Shown in pieces: positions 8,352-17,390 of a DNA stretch of 64,000 bases. This stretch comes from Photobacterium swingsii. Lineage in GTDB: Bacteria; Pseudomonadota; Gammaproteobacteria; Enterobacterales; Vibrionaceae. The notes under the pieces are model-generated. The model ran no database searches. It was not told the origin of the DNA and was given only the letters and a program-made list of their open reading frames with translations. The DNA lies in contig NZ_AP024852.1 in the NCBI RefSeq assembly GCF_024346715.1, forward strand, positions 2,356,001 through 2,420,000, given 5' to 3'. Position 1 is the first letter of the stretch, and every line of letters begins with the position of its first letter. The translations under genes were made by a program, and so were the position numbers.

Positions 8352-10316
8352 TTACATCGGAGGTTCCAAGTTGAAATAATCCTCCCAATGCTTTCTCCAA
8401 TCGGAAGCAAGCTCGAAAAATGGCCCATCACTTCGCTCACGCCTGATAAACCACTTTTCACTACAGGTAGGCTCACTTCTTAACGCTCTAGAAATATTGT
8501 TTGGAGCCTTTTTATTTTTAGGCTGAGATATCAAGTAGTTGTTAATCGTATGAGTGATTTCCGTTCCATTACTAAGTTCTTGACCTTGCTTGTACCTGAG
8601 CACGAGCCCTACAAATATCAAAGGGATATAGATCGTCCCTTTAATTTTCTGAGCTTCTAGATATTTGGGCAGTTTACTAAAAACACCATCATCAAAATCG
8701 ATAACATCATCACCCTTTTCATAAAACTGAGTCGGTAACTCTATGTCTTGCGTCTGTTCAAACAAAGGGAGAAAACCTAATTTGTAATAGTTATCGAGCT
8801 CTAATATAGACCCTTTACCGTAACTATTATCTACTTTAGGGACACTGATGTAGCCTGTCTCATCACTTATCAACCCTTGGGGCTCATCCTTGGTATTAAT
8901 CAAATGAGAATAACAACCATAGTCTAAAGAGTATAAGTTGTACTTTGAGCCTTGAACCGCATTTACCGAGACTCCTTGCCTCACCAAATGTATAACCCTT
9001 GAATCGTACAGATAGTCTATTAGTTCGTCGGTAATACTACTATTAACAAGAAAACCTCTAGTTCTCTTTGCACCAATGACCGAAGATACGATCCATTCAA
9101 GCAACCCTACTGCTTCAGTACGAGAATTAATGTCTTTACTCTTTGACGTTGTGTACCATGTTCTTGCTGCATTTCTAATACTTTTTACACCAATTTTTTG
9201 GTCTTTCTGATGCTGTGCTGCTTGAGAAATTATGTTGATAGCATCGCGTGGAACACCCTCACTAGCTCGCGCGAATTCTTCAAGTGCGTTCTTATTCTTA
9301 AACACCATAGAGATAAATTCATCTATATCCGATGGTATTATATTTTTCCTATCCGCTGCTTTAGCATGCTTGAAAACTAGGTTTTTAAAGAACTCAACAG
9401 ATTGCTCTTTATCGCTATCAAAGACCATAAAATGGTCTAAATTTAACGAGGCTGAAGCATCAGATGATACTTCCAAGCCTATAGATGCCCCGTGTTCATC
9501 ATGTATCCGAAATCGTGAACGATGACTAATAGCTGCTATTTTTACTGTAATAGTTGAAACTGGAAATATAATTCGCCTCAACATATCTGCCAGATAAGGT
9601 TGAAGGTCTAATGGAACTTCACTCCATTCGTCAATCAAGATAAGCAAACTACCTTCTGGCATTAGCTTGACGATACGTTTCAAAATTCGAGAGAGTGTTC
9701 CAAAGTGAATCCTTAACGTCTGTTGACCAGACTCCCTAGTGGTAACTGTCCCAGAATCATTCACAGACTTTGAGCATTCTAGATTAGCTGAAAAGCTACT
9801 CTTAGGAGATATGACCGCTGAAAACTTAGCTGATGAAGCTGATGATATGGCTTTGCTATTACTTTGCTCTTTATCAACATTACCTTGAATAACGATATGA
9901 GTTGCTTGTTCAACAAATTCGTCTAGTAGCGGTATAAGCTGCGATAAATCACATAACTCGTTGTCATAGCAAACATCTAAGATTTGTTCACGAATATCAC
10001 ACAAGGTGTCTGAAAGCAGTCTAGAAGCCCTTTCAGTTAGGCCAATATTACCATCAGCATACATTCCACCTGTTGACCCCATAGTCCTCATATCGATTTC
10101 TAGGCAAGCGACTCCTGATTTCTTCACGTCGTTTCTCAAGTATTTCAGGAGGTGAGTCTTACCTGTTCCACGACGACCATAGATTATCTGGTTTTCTAAA
10201 CAGGAAAACAAAGAGAAGACCGAACCAATATGGACGAAAGAGTCCACTAGGTAGTTATCTGGCTTCTTCTCCGCTCTTCGAGGCATCGTAGCTAAAATTT
10301 CGCTTAATGGGGTCAT
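8352..10316 (-). CDS. P-loop ATPase of ORC/Cdc6-like type, putative defence protein
   Basis: 654-aa soluble protein. Walker A GRRGTGKT is at residues 47-54 and Walker B LLILIDEW near 224-231, with a glutamate directly after the Asp as in active AAA ATPases. The architecture (P-loop near the N-terminus, a lid region, then a helical region with a likely winged helix around 380-480) fits the ORC/Cdc6-like ATPases that recur in phage-defence islands. The last ~150 residues show no known domain. It is monocistronic and convergent with zorD. Not recognised as part of a named system: it could be a stand-alone defence gene or a regulator of the island. Confidence 0.6.
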   Translation of the reverse strand: MTPLSEILATMPRRAEKKPDNYLVDSFVHIGSVFSLFSCLENQIIYGRRGTGKTHLLKYLRNDVKKSGVACLEIDMRTMGSTGGMYADGNIGLTERASRLLSDTLCDIREQILDVCYDNELCDLSQLIPLLDEFVEQATHIVIQGNVDKEQSNSKAISSASSAKFSAVISPKSSFSANLECSKSVNDSGTVTTRESGQQTLRIHFGTLSRILKRIVKLMPEGSLLILIDEWSEVPLDLQPYLADMLRRIIFPVSTITVKIAAISHRSRFRIHDEHGASIGLEVSSDASASLNLDHFMVFDSDKEQSVEFFKNLVFKHAKAADRKNIIPSDIDEFISMVFKNKNALEEFARASEGVPRDAINIISQAAQHQKDQKIGVKSIRNAARTWYTTSKSKDINSRTEAVGLLEWIVSSVIGAKRTRGFLVNSSITDELIDYLYDSRVIHLVRQGVSVNAVQGSKYNLYSLDYGCYSHLINTKDEPQGLISDETGYISVPKVDNSYGKGSILELDNYYKLGFLPLFEQTQDIELPTQFYEKGDDVIDFDDGVFSKLPKYLEAQKIKGTIYIPLIFVGLVLRYKQGQELSNGTEITHTINNYLISQPKNKKAPNNISRALRSEPTCSEKWFIRRERSDGPFFELASDWRKHWEDYFNLEPPM

Positions 10317-11138
10317 AAATGATTATCCTAACCAATAGTCAGCACAACCATTGTACAGCTATCGTATCCAGCTGAAAACATGTTACTTTTGACTAAAAAG
10401 AACAAAGCTAAGTTTTGCCATTTTTCCATAAGCTCAAGGGCTCTTCTCCGCTCATATTGAAAAATGGCTCACTGACAACAGAATTAAGAATAGTGAAATC
10501 ACGTTTTGGGGCAGAACCGTGCCAGGAAGCGCGGTCTACTACCCTCCCGTTAAACACAGTTGTTGTCCATTCGGCATCAGACATCCTTTACACACCTGAC
10601 CTATATAGTCCCATTGATGCCATACAAACAAAGCCCGTCATTCACCATTTCCAATGTGACGTAGTTCAAACTTCAAGGCTCTCATTTTCTGGTTGTTTGA
10701 AGCGGAAAGTTGGACAACTCATTTCATCCAAAATCTCCCACAATCAAAAATTCACTTTATAAACAGCCAGATAACTCAAAAAAAGAATCCCATTTAGCCG
10801 GACAGAATCCCAAATGAGACTGGAACTGACACTGGGACTGGAAAGGACATCGGAAAAGACAAAAACTACTGTATATACCACTGTGTAGAGACCAGTGCTT
10901 AATCCTGACACAGGGGGCATAACAGTACATTAAAATATTGTTATACCTACGCCTACCAAGCTAGGTACAGCCAGCTTCTTACTTTACAGCTCTCTCCTAG
11001 CGCTTTCCCCACCCTCAATGCGCCCTTGAAACCTAACAACCACATGCAAAAAAAAATTTCTCCAATCACACCGCAGCTTTCCTCAAGTGTATTTCTTAAG
11101 ATGAAAACTCATTCATCGACACATTAAAGGAAAATGAT
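10317..11138. other. 822-bp region without a convincing gene
   Basis: A 115-codon open frame at 10415-10762 starts with TTG, has no ribosome-binding site and an unconvincing protein composition, so I do not call it. No RNA gene was seen. The stretch must contain the promoters of the flanking ATPase (leftward) and the small operon that starts at 11139. Confidence 0.5.
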
Positions 11139-11288
11139 ATGTCTAAACCTAAAACCCCAATGACACCATCAGCAGCAGCCCGTATCCAAAGTACTGTCGC
11201 AAAAGCGAACGAAGGTCAAGTTGCAAAAGGAAGCTTTGCCGCTCGTGCACAAAGTGCCGCAGCCAAAAATTCAAATTCGAGTAAGTAA
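11139..11288 (+). CDS. Small SMP-like protein (49 aa)
   Basis: ATG preceded by AAAGGAAAATGAT, a good ribosome-binding site. The 49-aa product is Ala/Lys-rich. Its core, AAARIQSTVAKANEG followed by KGSFAARAQSAAAKN, has the pattern of the seed-maturation-protein (SMP) domain, which also occurs in short bacterial proteins of unknown role. It is followed by a strong hairpin and then by a HicA-like gene, an arrangement that recalls an antitoxin-toxin pair. The family likeness is from memory; function is inferred from context only. Confidence 0.65.
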   Translation: MSKPKTPMTPSAAARIQSTVAKANEGQVAKGSFAARAQSAAAKNSNSSK

Positions 11289-11299
11289 AGGATAGTAAC

Positions 11300-11323
11300 A
11301 AGGGGTAAGCGCTCTTACCCCTT
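11300..11323 (+). promoter_or_regulatory. 10-bp hairpin between the SMP-like and HicA-like genes
   Basis: Perfect 10-nt arms 11300-11309 and 11314-11323 (AAGGGGTAAG and its complement) with a 4-nt loop. The stem ends a few bases before the AAGGA ribosome-binding site of the next gene. It can act as an attenuator or partial terminator that keeps downstream expression low. Confidence 0.5.
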
Positions 11324-11338
11324 TATAAGGATCACTAA

Positions 11339-11557
11339 ATGAGACGCTTTAGTAAAAACAAAGACATAAATCACTTTATTAAAATTTTGATTCGTAATAA
11401 TAACTGGCAGTTTTTTAATGGCAAAAATCACGGTTCACTATATTCACCTGGTGGAAAAAGAATCACTGTACCAACAACACCAAGTGATCATCGGGCCTTT
11501 AAAAATTTCAAAAAAGATATCTTGAGAATTGTTACTAATGAAACTTACAACCTTTAA
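11339..11557 (+). CDS. HicA-like small protein, possible toxin
   Basis: 72-aa basic protein with AAGGA before its ATG. The pattern KNHGSLYSPGGKRITVP followed by an SD-rich turn and a helix (FKNFKKDILRI) fits the dsRBD-like alpha-beta-beta-beta-alpha fold of HicA mRNA interferases, including the central histidine (NHGS) that is catalytic in that family. No HicB partner is visible; the SMP-like gene upstream would have to take the antitoxin role if this is a toxin. The 3' end overlaps the next gene by 20 bp, so the three genes are probably cotranscribed. Confidence 0.55.
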   Translation: MRRFSKNKDINHFIKILIRNNNWQFFNGKNHGSLYSPGGKRITVPTTPSDHRAFKNFKKDILRIVTNETYNL

Positions 11558-13781
11558 TCGAGCCGCCCCATACCCTTCACTCCAAACTCTCTACCGAGAG
11601 ATATCTGTAGCACTTGATACAAAGTCTTACGTATCTAAAGAAGCAGCACGTAAATTGGACGGTTTGTGTAAAAAGAATTGTGTTCATTACTACGAACTAG
11701 AAGAAACGCTCAAACAGGTCATTATTGAACCTGTTCGCTCTGTTTTTAATGATGAATATTCAGCTCGAGTAGAGATTTTTGTTCGTAATCTTAGTACCGC
11801 ATATTTTAAGTGGATCTCTATGTATTCTCTAGGCGAAGTGACCGTTGAGCAAGCCAATCAATTATTCAATGATTCACAATTTTTTGAGAATCTTGTAATT
11901 CAAAATTTTGCCCTAAAACAAGCTGACTGCAAACCTCTGTGCCTACCTGGTAACACTACATTGATTCTGGATGATGCCAATGCATGTAAGGTATTACTGA
12001 ACAATACAGTGAATAAAGAAATTATCGACCGATGGAATCGTTGGATAAGCGAAAAGGAAAAACCATCCCTAAACACCATCGCGAATCTAGATCAAACTCT
12101 TTCACTGAACTTCAATAAACAACAATGGCTGGAACTAAAGTGGAGCCTACTAGCTTCAAGGTTTGTTCATCATTTTCTTTCCAGCTTTGGAATCAATCTA
12201 ACGGGAATAAATCATGAACTTTTTGTCAACGCCAATCAATTGAACAAACAACAGTTACTCCCGATTTCAATGCTCAATGATGTCACCCTAAAAGAATATA
12301 ATGTTCATCAAACGGTGACTAAAAACGAGGCTCACCAAGAACGCATGCGTAAGCTTCTCAAGCTGACAAACGAGGAACTCGCTAAGCTCAATCCGGAGCT
12401 AGGTGCAAACCTAAGTTATTTGCATGCTAAGGCACGTTTTTTGGTCAACTCTGGTTTCCTTGAAGAAGCGAATGCTACTTATAAAGAGGCATTTAACATC
12501 GCGCTTTTTAGGGTTCATCACCCATCTCAATTCAAAAAACTAATTGCCGAAGCACTACGTGTTGCTGCGTATCAATCACCAAATCCCGATAAAGTTTTTA
12601 TAACAAACTTAAAGTCGATGTTAATTCTGACAGGTATGGAACCTGCTCCTGCAAGGACTGACGAGCCAGATAGAAACCGCAGGAGTGTTATTGCTGCCAA
12701 TGAAATTGACGCATATCGCGAAGAGCTCCAGATATTATTTCCAGAGAAATTTGCCTATCCAAATGTCACGTATCCGAGTCATCCCAAGAAAGCGGGGTTG
12801 ATTTTTGACAAGTTAAATCCGCTAGGTTCAGACATCAAAATGTTAAAAAAGAAAAAAGTCACTGTTGGATTAGGAGACGGTGTACAGCGCTTATCTTCTC
12901 CTCTCATTGAGGCAATAAAAAACAATGATTTGGAGTCTGTAGCACTCATGTTGAAGAGTGGTGCCAGCGTAAATGCACTTAGCGAAGTAAATGAATCGCC
13001 TCTCTTAATGAGCCTTGAATTACTAGACTTTCAAACCCCCTACGCACCTATGGATAGGAGAATATTCGACCTCATCGTGACACACAGTCATAGCGCCAAA
13101 ACACTGAATACGATAAGTCGACGTAAAATGCGTTTTCCTCTCAATGCTGCCGTTGACTCAGGCCAACAGGATATTGTTAAAACGGTTCTATCTTTGAACA
13201 AAGACATTGACATCGACCTGAAAGGTGGTCTGGACTATATGTCACCTCTCTATCAAACATTGTGCCTACTCCCTTTGATAAAAAAACCGTCTTTACTTGA
13301 ACAAAAGGCTTTTGAAAATATTAGTGATGAGAGTATTCACAGGCTAAAGCCGATGTTCGCAGGGATATTACCAACATTTATTGAAGATATGCGCAAAGCC
13401 TTAACTAACAACGGCACAAATGATGGAAGGAAAGGTAGTATTAAGTCAGTTTATCAAAAGCTATTCATGGAAAACTTTAGACGCCATAGTCCATCACCGA
13501 GTAAGATTCGCCATATAGCTCGTATATTGATTCTTGCTGGGGCAAACCCTAATCTAGAGCACAATATAAATGGAATGAAATACACTCCTTTGATGCTTGC
13601 TGCTGAATTTGGTGAGCTCTCACTATTTAAATTAATGATTGCGCATAATGGCGATTGGCGTAAGACCTACGTTCTGCCATCACAATCTGTTCATAATGAA
13701 AAAGCTATACACTGCCTTCACATAGCTAGAAACTTTAATCAACAAGCTATTGTTGACTACATTGAACACAATTTGGTTTAA
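11538..13781 (+). CDS. Ankyrin-repeat protein of unknown function
   Basis: 747 aa from the ATG at 11538; a TTG nine bases upstream is less likely. The N-terminal ~450 residues are helical and unrecognised. From about residue 450 there are ankyrin-type units: PLIEAIKNNDLESVALMLKSGA with ESPLLMS, then PLNAAVDSGQQDIVKTVLS, and near the end ILILAGANPNLEHN and YTPLMLAAEFGELSLFKLMI. Ankyrin repeats mediate protein binding. No signal peptide or membrane segment is seen, so the protein is cytoplasmic. It overlaps the HicA-like gene, which suggests a joint function; an anti-phage or immunity role is inference. Confidence 0.7.
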   Translation: MKLTTFNRAAPYPSLQTLYREISVALDTKSYVSKEAARKLDGLCKKNCVHYYELEETLKQVIIEPVRSVFNDEYSARVEIFVRNLSTAYFKWISMYSLGEVTVEQANQLFNDSQFFENLVIQNFALKQADCKPLCLPGNTTLILDDANACKVLLNNTVNKEIIDRWNRWISEKEKPSLNTIANLDQTLSLNFNKQQWLELKWSLLASRFVHHFLSSFGINLTGINHELFVNANQLNKQQLLPISMLNDVTLKEYNVHQTVTKNEAHQERMRKLLKLTNEELAKLNPELGANLSYLHAKARFLVNSGFLEEANATYKEAFNIALFRVHHPSQFKKLIAEALRVAAYQSPNPDKVFITNLKSMLILTGMEPAPARTDEPDRNRRSVIAANEIDAYREELQILFPEKFAYPNVTYPSHPKKAGLIFDKLNPLGSDIKMLKKKKVTVGLGDGVQRLSSPLIEAIKNNDLESVALMLKSGASVNALSEVNESPLLMSLELLDFQTPYAPMDRRIFDLIVTHSHSAKTLNTISRRKMRFPLNAAVDSGQQDIVKTVLSLNKDIDIDLKGGLDYMSPLYQTLCLLPLIKKPSLLEQKAFENISDESIHRLKPMFAGILPTFIEDMRKALTNNGTNDGRKGSIKSVYQKLFMENFRRHSPSPSKIRHIARILILAGANPNLEHNINGMKYTPLMLAAEFGELSLFKLMIAHNGDWRKTYVLPSQSVHNEKAIHCLHIARNFNQQAIVDYIEHNLV

Positions 13782-13846
13782 GCCTAAGCCTTAATGACTA
13801 TTGCACAGTAAATGGTACGGTTGGCTATATGTGCTTCTGATAAGCT

Positions 13847-14155
13847 TCAGACCGTGTTCAACCATATGAGGTGACCTTGAACAAGGTCATAAACGACTGT
13901 CATGTAATCATGGCCTTTTGCTCTAGCAACTTCGTCAACCCCGATATAAATGAGGCCTGTAAGCGTTTGATGTTCAAGCGATGGCAGCGAAGAAAGCAAA
14001 TATGCTCTATCGATATTTTTAACGGTTTCCCAACGAATATTGCGATGTTTGTATACAGCGTGCATACTCATGAGGCAACAGAGCCCACAGTTCATCTTAC
14101 AAAATCGCGTGGTAAAACGAGCCCCATTTTCTACGCACTCACAGCATTCAACATA
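13847..14155 (-). pseudogene. ISL3-family transposase remnant
   Basis: Reading leftward, the frame gives RFTTRFCKMNC, then WETVKNIDRAYL and YIGVDEVARAKGHDYMTVVYDL followed by GHLIW, the start of the DDE domain of ISL3 transposases with its first Asp. Upstream a TGA at 14156-14158 cuts the frame. Downstream the sequence shifts frame just after GHLIW (EHG continues in another frame) and then the similarity ends. About 100 of the usual ~400 residues remain and no terminal repeats were found. It marks an old insertion at the edge of the island. Confidence 0.75.
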
Positions 14156-14837
14156 TCACTCATATATAGCAATTGAAGACTTATACTAATCCAAATTCGA
14201 TCAGACATGGATAGCTTGATATTGGGGCGTCATGACTCCTCCTTCGAGTGTAACGCTTAATTATTCCTGCTTGCCTATTTTTGGATCGACAGGCTTACTA
14301 CGCTTATCCCTTCAGCACTGAATGACGACTGCTTGAAACTCATCGAGATGAATAGAGTCGTCACATTGCCCGGGAAATTCAAAAAGTGGTGAAGGAATAA
14401 TAATCATAACTTACTGATACTGCTTTTGGTAAATCAAGCCATTTTAAATCAATATGATAGCTTAAGTAGACTACACATATTTTACAATAGGACGGAGAGG
14501 TGCCTTGAAAATATACAATTTTCGGTAGAGCAGATCATAGTCATTAATAACGTCAGCCATCTAATGATACGTTGTAGCATACACAAAGACTGGTTATAAC
14601 AAATTATAATAACATATAAAGAATAGTTGTAAGGGTGAGTGTTTATTCTAATTCAGACCATTTTGAAAAACTCTGATAACTTAGTCAACTAGAGTTAAAA
14701 TCATCAAATTTATATTAGTATTGATATAATTAATATCATAGACCAACTATTGCACATTTCAAACATAAATGTCGTTGAATAAGATAAAAGAAAATCTATA
14801 GTTACCTTACACATTCCAATCGGCGTCAAACTCAAAC
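14156..14837. other. AT-rich 680-bp region with no recognisable gene
   Basis: Very AT-rich DNA between the transposase remnant and the recombinase genes. No convincing open frame or RNA was seen. Such composition is usual near recombinase-carrying ends of islands. Confidence 0.5.
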
Positions 14838-15002
14838 ATGAAAAACGCATTTTACTTTGAAACGAAAACACTAAAAATACATTTTATATTAAATGGCAAT
14901 TATCAAAAGGCAATCATTGACACAGTTAGAAATAACACAGAAGAGTTTCAAAAAATATATCTTTACAACATGAATAATGATGATAACTTGAGTGAGAAAT
15001 AA
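14838..15002 (+). CDS. Short ORF (54 aa) directly before the small recombinase gene
   Basis: An ATG frame of 54 codons whose TAA lies one base before the ATG at 15004. There is no clear ribosome-binding site. The product (MKNAFYFETKTLKIHF at the start) is rich in Asn and Lys and matches no family I know. The tight junction with the downstream gene is the main reason to list it. It might be a regulator of the recombinases or a chance frame. Confidence 0.35.
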   Translation: MKNAFYFETKTLKIHFILNGNYQKAIIDTVRNNTEEFQKIYLYNMNNDDNLSEK

Positions 15003-15003
15003 T

Positions 15004-15363
15004 ATGAATACTGTCGCCTACATACGAACATCAAATATTGATGAAACGGAAGACGTAGTATTGATAAAAACGCAAAAGTCCATTATAGATGAGTGGGCTT
15101 ATTCGAATAACAACATTATAGGTAAGTATTATATCGACTCTAGACATACAATACATAACAAACAAAGAATACAGTTCGAAAAAATGATAAAAGATATTAA
15201 CGATAACCATAAAAACATAGAAGGAATAGTTGTTACTGATTTTTACAGATTAGCAAGAAAACCTACTGATATTGTAAGACTTCTTACTCTTACACAAAAT
15301 TTAGATATACAAATTATAGTTCTAAGTGAATCATTTATTATAAAGAGTGTTTATACGCACTAA
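15004..15363 (+). CDS. Stand-alone serine-recombinase catalytic-domain protein (119 aa)
   Basis: Starts at ATG 15004 (a GTG at 14992 is in frame but less likely). The sequence begins MNTVAYIRTSNIDE, with the catalytic serine in the YIRTS context. It runs through the resolvase fold to FYRLARKPTD, equivalent to the hsRxaR segment of the active site. It ends right after the catalytic domain, with no long connecting helix, recombinase domain or zinc ribbon. It may be a decayed integrase or a partner of the full-length recombinase 55 bp downstream. Codon use is as AT-rich as its neighbour's. Confidence 0.7.
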   Translation: MNTVAYIRTSNIDETEDVVLIKTQKSIIDEWAYSNNNIIGKYYIDSRHTIHNKQRIQFEKMIKDINDNHKNIEGIVVTDFYRLARKPTDIVRLLTLTQNLDIQIIVLSESFIIKSVYTH

Positions 15364-15418
15364 ATAATAAAACATTAGCAAGACATTTGACTTTAAATAG
15401 TAATACCATAGGTGACGT

Positions 15419-16900
15419 ATGAAACTAGCCGCTTACATTCGCGTATCATCACAAAACCAGGTTGAATATGGTGACTCTCTAACAGGCCAAGAAGAAAGTA
15501 TCTATAACTGGGCAGAAAAAAATGGGCACACTATAGTCAGGAAATATATTGAACCAGGCTCTTCTGCTTATAATGACAATTATCGCCCACAATTTAATAT
15601 GATGCTGAAAGATATTGAAAATGATAACTTTGATTGTGATGCAATAATTGTCTACGCCCTCTCGCGTTTTGCAAGAAATCTAATATCTCAGTCAGCAGCT
15701 CAGTCAGTGTTGGATAAAAAAAGCATTCGACTACTATCTGTTGTTGAGCCACTTCCAGAGGATTATGACACATATAGATTATTAAGTACTGTTATTGGTC
15801 TAATGAACGAAATGCAAAGCTCACAAAACTCAAGAACAGTTTGTGATCGCTTACAAGACACCGCAGAAAAGGGGTACTTTACAGGAGGAAATATCCCTTA
15901 TGGTTATGAGTCAATTAATGTAAAAGATGATTCTATTTTTAGAAAAAAATTAATAATCAATGAATATGAGGCAAAGATAGTAAGGAAGATTTATAAACTT
16001 GCGCAAAAAGGAAATTATGGAAAGGGCTGGGGGATAAAACAAATAACATCGTATCTAAATGATAATAATATACTTAATCGAGGTAATGATTGGAAGATAA
16101 ATACTATTCATCGAATCCTTAATAATAGTATTTACTATGGCGATAGAGTATTTGGTAAAAATAGAGTTAAACGAGCAGGTAAAGAAAACCCACTACCTAC
16201 TATAGTAAACACTCCAGCAATAATATCAAAAAAACTTTTTGATAATGTGCGAGATGAACTTAAATCAAGGGATCTTAAAAATAACAAAGATAAACCTTTG
16301 CGCTCTAACTCTCTTTTAACAGGAATAGTAAAGTGTGGGAAATGCAACACTAATCTTGTAATCAGAACAGGGAAAGGCGGAAAATATAAATATTACAGCT
16401 GTGGAAAAAGAATTAGAAGCAGTGTTAACTCTTGTACATGTCAGAATATACCAAAACAATTACTTGAAGAGCAAATAAATGAGGCATTAATAAAAAACAT
16501 TCTTACAAAGGATACTATTGAAAGCATTTTAAAAGAACTTAAGTTACTAATAAAAGCGAATAACACAGAAGAAATAGAACTTAATAGATTAACTAAAAAA
16601 TTAAAATACAACAAAGCAAACCTTAATGCTTTTTATACAAAACTATTTACTAGTGAAATAGAAGTCGATGACACTGTAAAAGGTTTCATTAATACAGAAC
16701 AAGGTAAGATTAATGAAATTCAGAGGGAAATTGATAAGATTAAAGTAACGAAAAAAATCACATACAAAAACTTTGGCTCTAACCAAGTAAACATGTTTGT
16801 CAAGACAATAAAAAATTTAATAAATTCTGAAAATACAGAAGTCACTAAATCATTCTTGATTGCGATGGGCTTGGAGGTAAGAGTATACCCAAAGAATTAA
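15419..16900 (+). CDS. Large serine recombinase (site-specific integrase)
   Basis: 493 aa with all domains of the large serine recombinases. The resolvase catalytic domain comes first (AAYIRVSSQNQ with the active Ser, ALSRFARN). The recombinase domain spans about residues 160-270 (GGNIPYGYESI, WKINTIHRILNN). A zinc ribbon with CGKCNT and later CGKR and CTCQ cysteines follows, then a coiled-coil near 370-440. The gene ends 89 bp before the 3' end of tRNA-Ser, so it is probably the integrase that inserted the island lying to the left of that tRNA. Very low GC compared with the collagenase gene beyond the tRNA supports transfer. Confidence 0.88.
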   Translation: MKLAAYIRVSSQNQVEYGDSLTGQEESIYNWAEKNGHTIVRKYIEPGSSAYNDNYRPQFNMMLKDIENDNFDCDAIIVYALSRFARNLISQSAAQSVLDKKSIRLLSVVEPLPEDYDTYRLLSTVIGLMNEMQSSQNSRTVCDRLQDTAEKGYFTGGNIPYGYESINVKDDSIFRKKLIINEYEAKIVRKIYKLAQKGNYGKGWGIKQITSYLNDNNILNRGNDWKINTIHRILNNSIYYGDRVFGKNRVKRAGKENPLPTIVNTPAIISKKLFDNVRDELKSRDLKNNKDKPLRSNSLLTGIVKCGKCNTNLVIRTGKGGKYKYYSCGKRIRSSVNSCTCQNIPKQLLEEQINEALIKNILTKDTIESILKELKLLIKANNTEEIELNRLTKKLKYNKANLNAFYTKLFTSEIEVDDTVKGFINTEQGKINEIQREIDKIKVTKKITYKNFGSNQVNMFVKTIKNLINSENTEVTKSFLIAMGLEVRVYPKN

Positions 16901-16945
16901 AGATGAGGGGAAGTCTGTTAGCTTTGCTTCATCTTGTTTCAAGTA

Positions 16946-16974
16946 CAAAAAAGGGCACCTGCGATGAGGTGCCC
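16946..16974 (-). terminator. Rho-independent terminator of tRNA-Ser
   Basis: Stem of 8 bp (16953-16960 with 16967-16974), followed on the minus strand by a run of T. It lies 15 bp beyond the CCA end of the tRNA gene. Confidence 0.85.
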
Positions 16975-16989
16975 AGATTCGTTACTGTT

Positions 16990-17080
16990 TGGCGGAGAGA
17001 TAGGGATTTGAACCCTAGATACGCTACAAACGTATGCCGGTTTTCAAGACCGGTGCTTTCAACCACTCAGCCATCTCTCC
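16990..17080 (-). tRNA. tRNA-Ser (anticodon UGA)
   Basis: 91 nt including an encoded CCA. The acceptor stem GGAGAGA pairs with TCTCTCC, the D arm is GCTGAGTGG, the anticodon loop CTTGAAA gives UGA, and there is a long variable arm of class II type and a T arm GGGTTCAAATCCC. Identical to the copy at 37948-38038. It decodes UCA and related codons. Its 3' end faces the serine recombinase, as expected for an integration site. Confidence 0.97.
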
Positions 17081-17089
17081 ATGAGGCGT

Positions 17090-17118
17090 ATAATAAGGAT
17101 TTCTCTAAATCCTGTAAA
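17090..17118 (-). promoter_or_regulatory. Sigma-70 promoter of tRNA-Ser
   Basis: Reading leftward: -35 TTTACA (17113-17118), a 17-bp spacer and -10 TATTAT (17090-17095), nine bases before the tRNA 5' end. Confidence 0.75.
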
Positions 17119-17390
17119 GCATAAAAAGAATAAAAAAGACCAAGCGAACAAGAAACAGACAAGCCGCCTAACTTACGATCACGCCATCAACATTTAGACA
17201 GACACAAAATTTTAACTCAATGATTTTAGTTGATTTTAACATGTCTTTTTGGAAGTAAAAATGTGTTATTAAGAAACTTATTGATTCCTGAATGCGTCTC
17301 TTAGTTTCATATTAGTAAGCGTGCATTTGAATATACGGCGCGTATAACTCTCGCCCTTTGAATTACCACGCAAATATAACCATTACAATT

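Noticed and set aside
10415-10762. 115-codon open frame between the ATPase gene and the SMP-like gene
   Set aside because: Starts at TTG without a ribosome-binding site, has no recognisable pattern and lies where promoters are expected.
13871-14176. 101-codon plus-strand frame
   Set aside because: It is the antisense of the ISL3 transposase remnant, whose minus-strand translation is clearly the real signal.
16903-17124. 73-codon frame over the tRNA-Ser and its terminator
   Set aside because: Coding frame through a tRNA gene; an artefact.
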